DNA from: Serratia sarumanii
GTDB taxonomy: Bacteria; Pseudomonadota; Gammaproteobacteria; Enterobacterales; Enterobacteriaceae
Direction: 5' to 3'
DNA length: 64,000 bases
NCBI RefSeq assembly: GCF_029962605.1
Contig: NZ_CP124750.1
Location: 310,001 to 374,000 of the forward strand
Both the position numbers and the translations under genes were made by a program. Under the pieces are notes generated by a model. The model made no database searches. It was not told the origin of the DNA and saw only the letters and a list, made by a program, of their open reading frames with translations. This document shows positions 1-8,869 of the stretch, piece by piece. The stretch's first letter is position 1. Each line of letters opens with the position of its first letter.

Positions 1-2
1 CC

Positions 3-536
3 AACATGCAGGGGCAGGTGATCACCCTGAACGCCGACACGCTGGCGATCACCGCCACCCACGAAGTGCAGGCCGATCAGCTGCTGAATCTGGTGTATGA
101 TCCGGCGAGCAATCGTCTGCTGGGTGTCGATCAGGGTATTGATCGCGATAACTACCGCAATCATCATCTGGGGCACGACTACGTGAAGCGCAGCAGCGGC
201 CACCGGGTATTCGCGCTGGATGCGGACAGCGGCAAGGTACTGGCCAGCGAGCTGACGGATGAGGTGCCGATCGGCCTGCTGCTCGACGAGCGCAGCCAGC
301 GGCTGTACGTCGCCAACCGCAAAGGCGTGCGCGTGGATCACGGCGCCGGGACGCTGACGGTGTTCGACGCCAAGACGCTTAAGCGTCTGCAAACCGTAGA
401 TCTGCCGCCGCACCCTAACAGTCTGGCGTTGGATCCGAAAGGCGACGCGCTGTTCGTGACGGTGAAAAACGACGGCGCTTCCACCAAGGCCGGCAAGCCG
501 GAAAGCGTGGTGCGTATTCAGCTGCACACCAACTAA
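3..536 (+). CDS. YncE-like beta-propeller protein, 5'-truncated by the window edge
   Basis: This is the C-terminal 177 residues of a protein whose start lies left of the window; the frame is already open at the first bases, so the ATG at 6 is probably internal. Beta-propeller (YVTN-type) strand repeats are visible, for example RLYVANRKGVRV, and the chain closes with a HPNSLALDPKGDALFVTVK block. The same closing block occurs in the full-length homologue at 14105-15169, on the other side of the siderophore genes. YncE of E. coli is a periplasmic protein of unclear function raised under iron limitation. Location here supports a link to iron uptake, but that is inference. Confidence 0.8.
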   Translation, partial: NMQGQVITLNADTLAITATHEVQADQLLNLVYDPASNRLLGVDQGIDRDNYRNHHLGHDYVKRSSGHRVFALDADSGKVLASELTDEVPIGLLLDERSQRLYVANRKGVRVDHGAGTLTVFDAKTLKRLQTVDLPPHPNSLALDPKGDALFVTVKNDGASTKAGKPESVVRIQLHTN

Positions 537-550
537 CTGAATATAAATAT

Positions 551-578
551 AAAAAAGGGGCGCCGCGGCGCCCCTTTG
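551..578. terminator. Intrinsic terminator between yncE-like gene and fepA
   Basis: A GGGGCGCC/GGCGCCCC stem closes on two bases. It has an A-run on the left and a short T-run on the right, so it can serve both converging genes: the yncE-like gene ending at 536 and the receptor gene ending at 595. Confidence 0.8.
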
Positions 579-594
579 TCATTGGGTCATGTCA

Positions 595-2877
595 TCAGAA
601 GTGGGTGTTGATGCTCATGTAGTAGGTGCGGCCCGGTTCGTTGTAGGTGGCCGCGCCTGCACCGGCGATGTTGATCGCGCCGGTGTTCGGATCGCCCACG
701 TTCTGCGCGTTGCCGGCGCGGAACTGGCGTTTGTCGAACAGGTTATCGATGCCGGCGGTGAGGCTGACGTTTTTGGTCAGGTCATAGGTCGCGCTGGCGC
801 CGACGACGGCATAAGGGCTGACCTCGCGGGTTTCGCCGCCGGTGGCCGGTTTACCCTGGTAGTTGTACTTCTTCGGCTTCTGACGGCCGTACCAGGTCAG
901 GGTGGACTGCATCGACAGATCCTGCGTGGCCTGCCAGCTGAGGGTCGAGTTGACGGTGAACTTCGGGATCACCGACAGGTAATCGCCGGTGGTCTTGTTC
1001 TTGTTCTCGATCATGTAGGTGGCGTTGTTGCTCCAGGTGACGGTCTCGCTGACCGGCACGTTCAGCGAGCCTTCCAGCCCTTGCACCACCGCTTTCGGCA
1101 CGTTTTCCCACTGATAGACCGCCGTGCCGGTGCTGCTGGTGGCGATGCGAGAGTTACCCGCCTCAATCTTGTTGTGGTAATCGTTGCGGAAGTAGGTCAC
1201 GCCGGCCAGCCAGCCTTCGTTATGGAATTCCAGCCCGATCTCTTTGTTGACGCTGGTCTCCGCCTTCAGATCGTCGTTGCCCAGCAGGTAGCAGCCGTTT
1301 TTGGTATCGCTGCCGGCACATCCCTGGCCTTTGCTGTACAGCAGATAGTTGCCGTTGGTCTGGAACAGCGTCGGCGCTTTGTAGGAACGCGCGATGCCCA
1401 TCTTCAGCGTGAAGTAGTCGCCCAGTTCCTGCGACAGGTTCAGCGCCGGGCTCCAGTTATTGCCGGATTCCGAATGCAGATCGTAGCGCAGGCCCGGCGT
1501 CAGCATGGTGGTGTCGGTCAGTTCAATGTTGTCTTCGGCGAACAGCGAGAAGATATGCGCGGAAGCATAAGGGCTGCGCGTACCGGTAGTCATGCCGGGA
1601 ATGGTGCCGCCCATCAGCGTTTGGCTGGTGGACGTGCCGTCTTTCATCCGCTGCTGGGTCCACTCGGTGCCCAGAGTGGCGGTCTGGGCAACGCCCAGTT
1701 CAAACGGCACGCTGACTTCGCTGTGCGCCAGGAAGTCGTCCAGCTTGGTGGTGCCGAAGCCGGTGTTTTTGGTGTCGAAGATGCCTTCGGTGCCGCCGGC
1801 CAGCCCTTCGTTCAGGCGGGTGTTGCGGGTGCGCTCAAACTGCACGTAGTTGTTGGTGCTCACGCCGTTGTCCCAGGCGCCGCGGTGGGTCAGGCCGAAG
1901 GTTTCACGGTAGATGCGGTTGGTCTCTTCGCCGTAGTTGCTCTGCACCAGGGCGTTGGTGTTGGTGTTCTGGGTATCGCCGGCGTACAGGTTGCCCTGGC
2001 GGCCGTAAGCGTACTCGAACTCCAGCGACTGCAGATGGGCGAAGTCCCAGTGCAGCAAGGCGTCGATATTTTTATCGACCACCCCTTCACGCCCGGCCGG
2101 GACGCTGTTGGCGTAGGCGCCGACGCGTTCGGACTTATGCGATTCGTTAATGTCCCAGGCGTCGGCCTGCGTTTTGCTGTAGCCGCCGAACAGACGGAAG
2201 CTCAGGGAATCGCTCAGCGGGCCGGACAGGCTGAAGTCGGTGCGTTTGGTGGCGCCCTCCTGCTTGTGTTGCGGCACGTTGAAGTAGCCGTTCAGCGAGC
2301 CGTGCAGCGCATCGCCGGCCTTCTTGGTGATGATGTTGACCACGCCGCCCGCGGCGCCGTTGCCGTAGCGCGCCGCAGCAGGGCCGCGCAGCACTTCGAT
2401 GCGCTCGATCATTTCCGGCGGCACCCAGGCGGTATCGCCGCGCGAGTCGCGCTCGCCGCGCCAGCCCTGACGCACCGAGTTGCGGCTGGAGGCCGGTTTG
2501 CCGTCGATCAGAATCAGGGTGTTTTCCGGGCCCATGCCGCGGATATCGATCTGGCGGTTGTTGCCGCGCTGGCCGCTGGTGGAGTTGCCGGTCAGGTTAA
2601 CCCCGGGCATGGTGCGGATCAGTTCGCTGATGTCGCGCGCCGGCGGGCGTTTCTTGATCTCATCGGCGGTGATGGTGGACACCCCAGGCGCCTGCAGGTT
2701 CTGCCGGGCGGCGGTCACGACGATGGTGTCTTCGCCGCGCGGCTTTTTATCCGCTGCGCCGCTGTTTTCTTCCGTGGTGGGGGTGTCGGTCTGCTGCGCG
2801 GCGTTGGCGAACGCGGACGCGCCCAATCCCAAGCCGATAAGAGTGGCTAAAGAATAACGTGATAGCTTGCTTTTCAT
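595..2877 (-). CDS. fepA: TonB-dependent catecholate siderophore receptor, FepA type
   Basis: This 760-aa outer-membrane receptor should import a ferric catecholate such as ferric enterobactin. A signal peptide ends near residue 27 (AFANAAQQ). A TonB box DTIVVTA follows at about 50, then the plug domain with IDIRGMGPENTLILIDGKP and RIEVLRGPAAARYGNGAAGG. A 22-strand barrel follows, closing with GRTYYMSINTHF and the terminal Phe expected for BAM-assembled proteins. Length agrees with the FepA/PfeA group. The gene diverges from fes, and a Fur-box-like site lies between them. Family is clear; the exact ligand (enterobactin, linear DHB-serine or a related catecholate) cannot be read from sequence. 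Confidence 0.92.
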   Translation of the reverse strand: MKSKLSRYSLATLIGLGLGASAFANAAQQTDTPTTEENSGAADKKPRGEDTIVVTAARQNLQAPGVSTITADEIKKRPPARDISELIRTMPGVNLTGNSTSGQRGNNRQIDIRGMGPENTLILIDGKPASSRNSVRQGWRGERDSRGDTAWVPPEMIERIEVLRGPAAARYGNGAAGGVVNIITKKAGDALHGSLNGYFNVPQHKQEGATKRTDFSLSGPLSDSLSFRLFGGYSKTQADAWDINESHKSERVGAYANSVPAGREGVVDKNIDALLHWDFAHLQSLEFEYAYGRQGNLYAGDTQNTNTNALVQSNYGEETNRIYRETFGLTHRGAWDNGVSTNNYVQFERTRNTRLNEGLAGGTEGIFDTKNTGFGTTKLDDFLAHSEVSVPFELGVAQTATLGTEWTQQRMKDGTSTSQTLMGGTIPGMTTGTRSPYASAHIFSLFAEDNIELTDTTMLTPGLRYDLHSESGNNWSPALNLSQELGDYFTLKMGIARSYKAPTLFQTNGNYLLYSKGQGCAGSDTKNGCYLLGNDDLKAETSVNKEIGLEFHNEGWLAGVTYFRNDYHNKIEAGNSRIATSSTGTAVYQWENVPKAVVQGLEGSLNVPVSETVTWSNNATYMIENKNKTTGDYLSVIPKFTVNSTLSWQATQDLSMQSTLTWYGRQKPKKYNYQGKPATGGETREVSPYAVVGASATYDLTKNVSLTAGIDNLFDKRQFRAGNAQNVGDPNTGAINIAGAGAATYNEPGRTYYMSINTHF

Positions 2878-3048
2878 TTGAGTGTCCTACCTTGCTGCCA
2901 TCCCTCGCCGAACGGGGGGAAGGGCGGTTGTAGTTTTTGTGTAGTCGGAAATAGAAAATCGGCTGCGGCAAGGGATGCCATTGATGTATCCCCGATCCCT
3001 GTCCGTTGCGCGCAATACCAGCACGATCTCCAAGCCTTACACACTATT

Positions 3049-3067
3049 GCAAATGCAAATTATTATC
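3049..3067. promoter_or_regulatory. Fur-box-like site in the fepA-fes divergent region
   Basis: This 19-mer matches 14 of 19 positions of the classical Fur box, with ATTATTATC at its right half. It sits in the 284-nt gap between fepA and fes, about 170 nt from the fepA start and 95 nt from the chosen fes start. One site could repress both divergent promoters when iron is plentiful. Confidence 0.65.
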
Positions 3068-3161
3068 AATAGTATTTGGCGTACAGTGCGTTCGGGCGGT
3101 GGCCGGCGATAGGGAAAAGTCGACGTTCCCGGTGCCGCCAACTACAAAATGGGTAGGCGTT

Positions 3162-4535
3162 GTGAATACAGAACTACAGTCAGAAAGCAGCAGATTATTG
3201 GCCAGCAGCAATGCGGGCAGTCCAGGATGGTGGTTGACGGTGGCACGGCGCGGTACGCCATGGGTAGAACCGGCGGGTAACGGCCGCTGGCGAACCACCT
3301 TTTTCTGGCGCGATCCTCAGGGATGCGAATTGACCTCCGCCTACCGCCGCGTGTGGATCAACATCAACTGCCTGACCGACCATCACCAGCCGAATCCGCC
3401 GCAAAGCCTGCAGCGTTTGGCCGGCACCGACGTGTGGTACTGGCAGACCGAGCTGAGCGGCGCCTGGCGCGGCAGCTACTGCTTTATTCCCTGCTTTGAC
3501 GAGCGGCCGCCGGCGTTCAGCGGCGACGATGCGCACGCCAACATGCACAACCTGCGCCACTGGTGGCACCAGGTGTTCGCCAGCGCCACCCCCGATCTGC
3601 TCAACCCGTATCGCTCCTGGCAAAGCGCCAGCGGCCACAGCGTCTCCGGCCTGCACATGCCGGATGCGCCGCCGCAGCCGGTATGGCGTTCGTTCGACGA
3701 GTATGAGATCGCCAGCGGGCGCTGCACGCCGCCGCTGCCGGCGCGTTTGCAGCGCCATACCTGGCAGAGCGAGCGCCTGGGCAACAGCCGCGACGTTTGG
3801 ATCTACACCACCGGCGACAGCAAGCCGGCCGAGCGTCCGTTGGCTATCCTGCTCGACGGTCAGTTCTGGGCGAAGCAGATGCCGGTCTGGGAGCCGCTGA
3901 TGCAGCTGACCCGCGAGGGGGCGTTGCCGGAAGCGGTGTATGTGTTGATCGACATCATCGATCTGCCGCACCGGGCGCGAGAATTAACCTGCAAGGACGA
4001 TTTCTGGCTGGCGGTGCAGGAAGAACTGATGCCGCAGCTGGCCGACTGGGCGCCGCACAGCGACAAACCGGCCGATACGGTGGTGGCGGGGCAAAGCTTT
4101 GGCGGCCTGGCTTCCCTGTATGCCGGGCTGCGCTGGCCGCAGTGCTTCGGCGCGGTAATTACCCAGTCCGGTTCCTACTGGTGGCCGCGGCGCGACATGC
4201 TGCAGCTGCCGAGCATCCCCGACGACGCCTGCTGGCTGATGCAGCAGGTGGAACGGCATGGCCTGGGCAACCACGGTGCGCTGAAGGTATTTATGGAAGC
4301 CGGTTCGCAGGAAAAGCTGGTGCATCGGGTCAGCGGCGAAATGGCGGCTCGCCTGAGCGACGCCGGCCATCGGGTGCACTACCGGGTGGTGGAAGGCGGG
4401 CACGACGCGTTGTGCTGGCGCAGCGGCCTGACCGACGGGCTGCAGGCGGTCTGGGCCTCCGCTTTCGCCACCGCTTATCCGGCATCGGCGACGGCACGAG
4501 GAACACATGATGGAAAGCCTGAATCCGTTCGATGA
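3162..4535 (+). CDS. fes: Enterochelin (ferric enterobactin) esterase
   Basis: This cytoplasmic serine hydrolase cleaves the ester bonds of imported ferric enterobactin to release iron. The C-terminal alpha/beta-hydrolase domain has the nucleophile motif GQSFG with Ser at about 312, and a candidate catalytic His in EGGHDALCW near 414. The N-terminal part is the Fes-specific immunoglobulin-like domain. I chose the GTG at 3162, giving 457 aa. The frame is open further upstream to 3006, but that stretch runs through the Fur site and is unlike Fes. The 3' end overlaps the mbtH-like gene by 29 nt, so fes, mbtH-like and entF are probably one Fur-controlled operon. The start is less certain than the identity. 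Confidence 0.9.
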   Translation: MNTELQSESSRLLASSNAGSPGWWLTVARRGTPWVEPAGNGRWRTTFFWRDPQGCELTSAYRRVWININCLTDHHQPNPPQSLQRLAGTDVWYWQTELSGAWRGSYCFIPCFDERPPAFSGDDAHANMHNLRHWWHQVFASATPDLLNPYRSWQSASGHSVSGLHMPDAPPQPVWRSFDEYEIASGRCTPPLPARLQRHTWQSERLGNSRDVWIYTTGDSKPAERPLAILLDGQFWAKQMPVWEPLMQLTREGALPEAVYVLIDIIDLPHRARELTCKDDFWLAVQEELMPQLADWAPHSDKPADTVVAGQSFGGLASLYAGLRWPQCFGAVITQSGSYWWPRRDMLQLPSIPDDACWLMQQVERHGLGNHGALKVFMEAGSQEKLVHRVSGEMAARLSDAGHRVHYRVVEGGHDALCWRSGLTDGLQAVWASAFATAYPASATARGTHDGKPESVR

Positions 4536-4716
4536 TCAACAGCAGCGCAGCCTGGTGCTGCGCAACGTACAACAACAATACAGTTTGTGGCCGGATTTCC
4601 GCGCCATTCCGTCCGATTGGACGATCGTCTTCGGCCCGGCGGCGCGCACCGCGTGCACCGAGTGGCTGGAACAGCATTGGCAAGACATTCTGCCGGTCGC
4701 AGCAAGCAAGGCGTGA
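4507..4716 (+). CDS. MbtH-like NRPS accessory protein (YbdZ)
   Basis: This 69-aa protein has the MbtH-family marks: NPFDD near the start, SLWPDFRAIPSDW in the middle, and a C-terminal C-x2-WLEQHW segment. MbtH-like proteins bind adenylation domains and help their folding and activity; the partner here is the EntF-type NRPS 33 nt downstream. Two adjacent ATG codons (4507 and 4510) could start translation, and an AGGAAC sequence lies just upstream. The start lies inside the 3' end of fes, which suggests translational coupling. Confidence 0.9.
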   Translation: MMESLNPFDDQQQRSLVLRNVQQQYSLWPDFRAIPSDWTIVFGPAARTACTEWLEQHWQDILPVAASKA

Positions 4717-4748
4717 CCGGCGCCAGGTAATCACGGGAGCAATAAGCA

Positions 4749-7700
4749 GTGTCACACACCCCTAACTCTCTCAGCGGCCCGGCGCTTGCGGGCGAATGGC
4801 CGCTGGTCGCGGCGCAACCCGGCATCTGGGTCGCCGATCAAATCTCCCCGCATCGCAATGCCTACGCGGTGGCCCACGCCATCGAACTCAACGGCCCCAT
4901 TGCCGTAGAGCCTCTGCTGCAGGCCATCATCCAGGGCCTGGGCGAGGTGGACATGCTGCGCCTGCGTTTTGCGGAACGCGACGGCGTGCCGGTGCAATGG
5001 CTGGATGACGCGCTGGCGGTGCACGAGCCGGAACTTGTCGATCTGACGACGTCGCCGGATCCCGAAGCCGCCGCGCGCGCGCTGATGGACATCGATCTGG
5101 CGAGCGATCTGCGCGCCGGCAGCGGCGCACCGCTGTATCGCCATGTGGTGATGCGCCTGGCGGATAACCGCTGGTTCTGGTATCAGCGCTATCACCATCT
5201 GCTGGTGGACGGTTTCAGCTTCACCGCCATCGCTCGCCGCGTGGCGGCGATTTACACCCATATTTGCCGCGGCGACGCGCTGGAACCGACGCCTTTCACG
5301 GCGTTCAGCGACGTGGTGGCGGAATACCAGGCTTACCGGGAGGCGCCGGCCTGGCAGCGCGACGCCGATTTCTGGCTCGAAAAAGCGCGGCAGTTGCCGC
5401 CGCCGGCCACGCTCTGCCCGCAGCCGCTGGCCGGGCAAACCCCCACGCCGCGCATCCACCGGCTGGAACAGCGCTGCGATCCGCAGGCTTTCGCCGAACT
5501 GGTGCAGTGCGGCGCGCAGCAGAAGCTGAACGCCGCCGATATGGCGGTGGCGCTGGTGGCGCTGTGGGTATCGCGCCTGAGCGGCCAACCGAGTTTCAGC
5601 GCCGGTTTTATCTTCATGCGCCGTACCGGATCGGCCGCCCTGTGCGCCGCCGGGCCAGTGATCAACGTACTGCCGATGGAGATGCATCTCGAGCCGCAGG
5701 CCACGCTGTATGAGGCCGCCGCCCGCATCAGCCGCGAGCTGAAAACGGTGCGCCGCCATCAGCGCTACGACGCCGAGCAGGTGCAGCGCGATCTGGGGCG
5801 CATCGGCGACGGCGAACCGCTGTACGGCACGGTCTTCAACTTCAAAATGTTCGATTACCAGCTGGATTTCGCCGGTATCGAAGGCATCACTCACGATCTG
5901 GCCTCCGGGCCGGTGCGCGATCTGGAGATTGCGCTGTTTATCGACGAACACCATCAGTTGAAGGTGGAACTGCTGGCCAACGCCGAGCGTTACGGTCGCC
6001 AGGAACTGCAGGCGCACCTGCAGCGACTGCCGCTGCTGCTGGCGCAGTTCGCCGCGCAGGCAACGTTGCCGATCGGCGAAGCCGATATGCTGACCGCCGA
6101 CGATCACGCGCTGCTGGCGCGGGTCAACGACACGGCGCACCCGGTGCCGGCGACCACGCTGAGCCAGTTGCTGGCGCAGCAGGCGCAAACCACGCCGGAC
6201 GCGCCGGCGCTGGCGGATGCGCATTTCAATTTCACCTACCGCGAAACGCGCGAGCAGGTCATGGCGCTGGCGCGTGAGCTGGTTGCGCAGGGCGTGCGGC
6301 CGGGCGACATCGTGGCGGTGGCGCTGCCGCGTTCGGTGTTCCTGTCGCTGGCGTTGATGGCGATCGTGGAAGCGGGCGCCGCCTATCTGCCGCTGGACAC
6401 CGGTTATCCGGACGAGCGGCTGGCGATGATGCTGGAAGACGCCGCGCCCCGGCTGGTCATCACCAACCCGGCGCAGCAGGCGCGGTTCGCCGACAAGGGC
6501 GAAATTTTGCTGTATGACGCGCCGCTGCCGGCCGACCACGCCGCCGGGGTGGCGATCGCGGGCCCGACGCCGAACCATGCGGCCTATATTATCTTTACCT
6601 CCGGCTCCACCGGGCGTCCGAAAGGCGTGCTGGTCGGCCATCAGGCGATCGTCAACCGCCTGCTGTGGATGCAACACCAGTATCCGCTGGGGGCGGACGA
6701 CGCGGTGCTGCAGAAAACGCCGTGCAGTTTCGACGTCTCGGTATGGGAATTCTTCTGGCCGCTGATGGTCGGCGCCCGGCTGGTGATGGCGCCGCCGGAG
6801 GCGCACCGCGATCCGCAGCAGCTGCAACAGCTGATCGCGCAGCACCGCATTACCACGCTGCACTTCGTGCCGTCGATGCTGGCGGCTTTCGTTGCCGCCC
6901 TGGACGACGACGCGGCGGTGGCGAGCTGCGCCGCGCTGCGCCAGGTGTTCTGCAGCGGCGAAGCGCTGCCGGCGGAGCTGTGCCGCCTGTGGCAAAGCCG
7001 CACGGCGGTGCCGCTGCACAACCTCTACGGCCCGACCGAAGCGGCGGTGGACGTGACCTGGCATCCGGCCCACGGCGACGCGCTGGCGAAGGTGACCGGC
7101 GCCAACGTGCCGATCGGCCTGCCGGTATGGAACACCGGGCTGCGCATTCTTGACGCGCGCCTGCGGCCGGTGCCGCCGGGCGTGGCGGGCGATCTGTATC
7201 TGACCGGCGTGCAGCTGGCGCACGGCTACCTTGGCCGGCCGGATCTGACCGCCAGCCGCTTTGTCGCCGATCCGTTCGGCGAGGGCGGGCGCATGTACCG
7301 CACCGGCGACGTGGCGCGCTGGCTGCCGGACGGCGCGGTGGAATATTTGGGCCGCAGCGACGATCAGCTGAAGATCCGTGGGCAGCGGATCGAGCTGAGC
7401 GAAATCGACCACGCCTTGCTGTCGCTGCCGGGCGTGCGCCAGGCGGTGACGCACGCGCTGGTGTTGCAGGGCACGCCGGTGGACGCCGGCGGCGATGCGC
7501 GCCAGTTGGTGGGCTATCTGGTGATGCAGCCTGGCGCGGGCTGGGATGCGGAAGCCCTGCGCGCGGCGCTGGCCGACCGGCTGCCGCCGCACATGGTGCC
7601 GGTGGCGCTGGTGGAAATGAGCGATTTGCCGCTGAGCGCCAACGGCAAGCTGGATCGCAAGGCCTTGCCGCAGCCGCAGGGCGGCGAGCGCAAGGCTGGG

Positions 7701-8693
7701 CGGCCGCCGCAGGCCGGGCTGGAAAGCGAGATCGCGGCGGTATTTGCCCGATTGCTGCAGCGCGAGCAGGTGTTCGCCGATGACGATTTCTTCGCGCTCG
7801 GCGGCCATTCGCTGCTGGCGATGCGGCTGGCGGCGGAGCTGCGCCGCGATCTGGGCAAGGCGGTGTCCGTCGGCCAGGTAATGGTGGCGTCGCGCGTTGA
7901 GCAGTTGGCGGCCTTGCTGGCGGAAGATCGTACGCAGGAAGAGGCCGATCGCAGCGGATTCGACAGCGTATTGCCGCTGCGCGTCACCGAGGGGCCGACG
8001 CTGTTCTGTCTGCACCCGGCGTCCGGTTTCTCCTGGCAGTTCAGCGTATTGCCGCGCTATCTCGATCAGCACTGGTCGCTGGTCGGTATCCAGTCGCCGC
8101 GGCCGGACGGCCCGCTGGCGCTGAGCGAAGATATGGATCAGGTGGTGGATGCCCACCTGCAGACGGTGTTGCAGGTACAGCCGCACGGGCCATACCACTT
8201 CATCGGCTACTCGCTGGGCGGCACGCTGGCGCAGGGCATCGCCGCCCGGCTGCAGGCGCGCGGCGAGCAGGTGGCGTTCCTCGGCCTGCTGGATACCTAT
8301 CCGCCGGAGACCCAAAACTGGGACGTGATGCTGGACGACAACGTGTTGAAGGAAGTGCAGCGCGAGCGCGAGCAGTTCCTGGCGGTGTCGCAGGATACGC
8401 TCGATCCGGCGCTGGGCGAGACGCGCACCGCGATGTTCGACAACATCGAAGCCAACTACGCCGATTCGGTGCGGTTGCTGTCGCACACGCGCACCGCCCG
8501 CTTCCGCGGCCAGGCGACGCTGTTCGTCGCCAAACGCACATTGCAGGAAGGGATGGACGTGCAGCAGACCTGGTCGCAGTACGTCGATGCGCTGCAGGCG
8601 CACGAGCTGGACTGCGCGCATGTCGATATCGTTTCGCCGGCGTCGTTCAAAGTGCTGGGGCCGCTGCTGAACCGGATCTTGCGCACGCTGTAA
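4749..8693 (+). CDS. entF: Nonribosomal peptide synthetase, EntF type (C-A-T-TE)
   Basis: This 1314-aa protein has the EntF layout and near-EntF length. The condensation domain carries HHLLVDG at 149-155. The adenylation domain carries FTSGSTGRPKG at about 616 and LYGPTEAA at about 759. The carrier domain GGHSLLAM has its phosphopantetheine Ser at about 1021, and the thioesterase motif GYSLGG has Ser at about 1155. Reading the ten-residue pocket against GrsA by eye gives D-V-W-H-F-S-L-V-D, the serine code of EntF. It should therefore load serine, condense it with DHB carried on EntB, and have the thioesterase release or cyclise the product. No entD-like phosphopantetheinyl transferase is in the window, so activation must come from elsewhere. 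Confidence 0.93.
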   Translation: MSHTPNSLSGPALAGEWPLVAAQPGIWVADQISPHRNAYAVAHAIELNGPIAVEPLLQAIIQGLGEVDMLRLRFAERDGVPVQWLDDALAVHEPELVDLTTSPDPEAAARALMDIDLASDLRAGSGAPLYRHVVMRLADNRWFWYQRYHHLLVDGFSFTAIARRVAAIYTHICRGDALEPTPFTAFSDVVAEYQAYREAPAWQRDADFWLEKARQLPPPATLCPQPLAGQTPTPRIHRLEQRCDPQAFAELVQCGAQQKLNAADMAVALVALWVSRLSGQPSFSAGFIFMRRTGSAALCAAGPVINVLPMEMHLEPQATLYEAAARISRELKTVRRHQRYDAEQVQRDLGRIGDGEPLYGTVFNFKMFDYQLDFAGIEGITHDLASGPVRDLEIALFIDEHHQLKVELLANAERYGRQELQAHLQRLPLLLAQFAAQATLPIGEADMLTADDHALLARVNDTAHPVPATTLSQLLAQQAQTTPDAPALADAHFNFTYRETREQVMALARELVAQGVRPGDIVAVALPRSVFLSLALMAIVEAGAAYLPLDTGYPDERLAMMLEDAAPRLVITNPAQQARFADKGEILLYDAPLPADHAAGVAIAGPTPNHAAYIIFTSGSTGRPKGVLVGHQAIVNRLLWMQHQYPLGADDAVLQKTPCSFDVSVWEFFWPLMVGARLVMAPPEAHRDPQQLQQLIAQHRITTLHFVPSMLAAFVAALDDDAAVASCAALRQVFCSGEALPAELCRLWQSRTAVPLHNLYGPTEAAVDVTWHPAHGDALAKVTGANVPIGLPVWNTGLRILDARLRPVPPGVAGDLYLTGVQLAHGYLGRPDLTASRFVADPFGEGGRMYRTGDVARWLPDGAVEYLGRSDDQLKIRGQRIELSEIDHALLSLPGVRQAVTHALVLQGTPVDAGGDARQLVGYLVMQPGAGWDAEALRAALADRLPPHMVPVALVEMSDLPLSANGKLDRKALPQPQGGERKAGRPPQAGLESEIAAVFARLLQREQVFADDDFFALGGHSLLAMRLAAELRRDLGKAVSVGQVMVASRVEQLAALLAEDRTQEEADRSGFDSVLPLRVTEGPTLFCLHPASGFSWQFSVLPRYLDQHWSLVGIQSPRPDGPLALSEDMDQVVDAHLQTVLQVQPHGPYHFIGYSLGGTLAQGIAARLQARGEQVAFLGLLDTYPPETQNWDVMLDDNVLKEVQREREQFLAVSQDTLDPALGETRTAMFDNIEANYADSVRLLSHTRTARFRGQATLFVAKRTLQEGMDVQQTWSQYVDALQAHELDCAHVDIVSPASFKVLGPLLNRILRTL

Positions 8694-8772
8694 TCGCGCC
8701 CGTCATCTCGCCGCCAGGCACGGGGATTACCCCGCGTGTGGCGGCGTTTCTTGCGGTTGCTCACAGTTGAAT

Positions 8773-8803
8773 ATCAATGAGTTTTATTATCATTATTGAT
8801 TTC
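8773..8803. promoter_or_regulatory. Fur-box-like hexamer array upstream of entS
   Basis: Overlapping AT-rich hexamers of Fur type run through ATCAATGAG and TTATTATCATTATTGAT, about 70-95 nt before the entS start. The best single 19-mer (8773-8791) matches 12 of 19 positions, and the second overlapping copy extends the array. This suggests a separate iron-repressed promoter for the exporter. Confidence 0.6.
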
Positions 8804-8869
8804 GCCATCTGTGCTAGCATAGCGCCCCGCAACTGCAGAATCCCCGTTTAAAGATGTGGTGAACAACCG

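Noticed and set aside
589-2850. Open frame of about 750 codons on plus, opposite fepA
   Set aside because: It mirrors the receptor gene exactly and lacks any family motif; it is a side effect of high GC at third codon positions.
3006-3161. Upstream extension of fes to an ATG at 3006
   Set aside because: It runs through the Fur-type site and promoter region and adds 52 residues unlike Fes; GTG 3162 is preferred.
4752-8621. Open frame of about 1290 codons on minus, opposite entF
   Set aside because: His/Arg/Gln-rich translation without domains, fully antisense to a clear NRPS gene.
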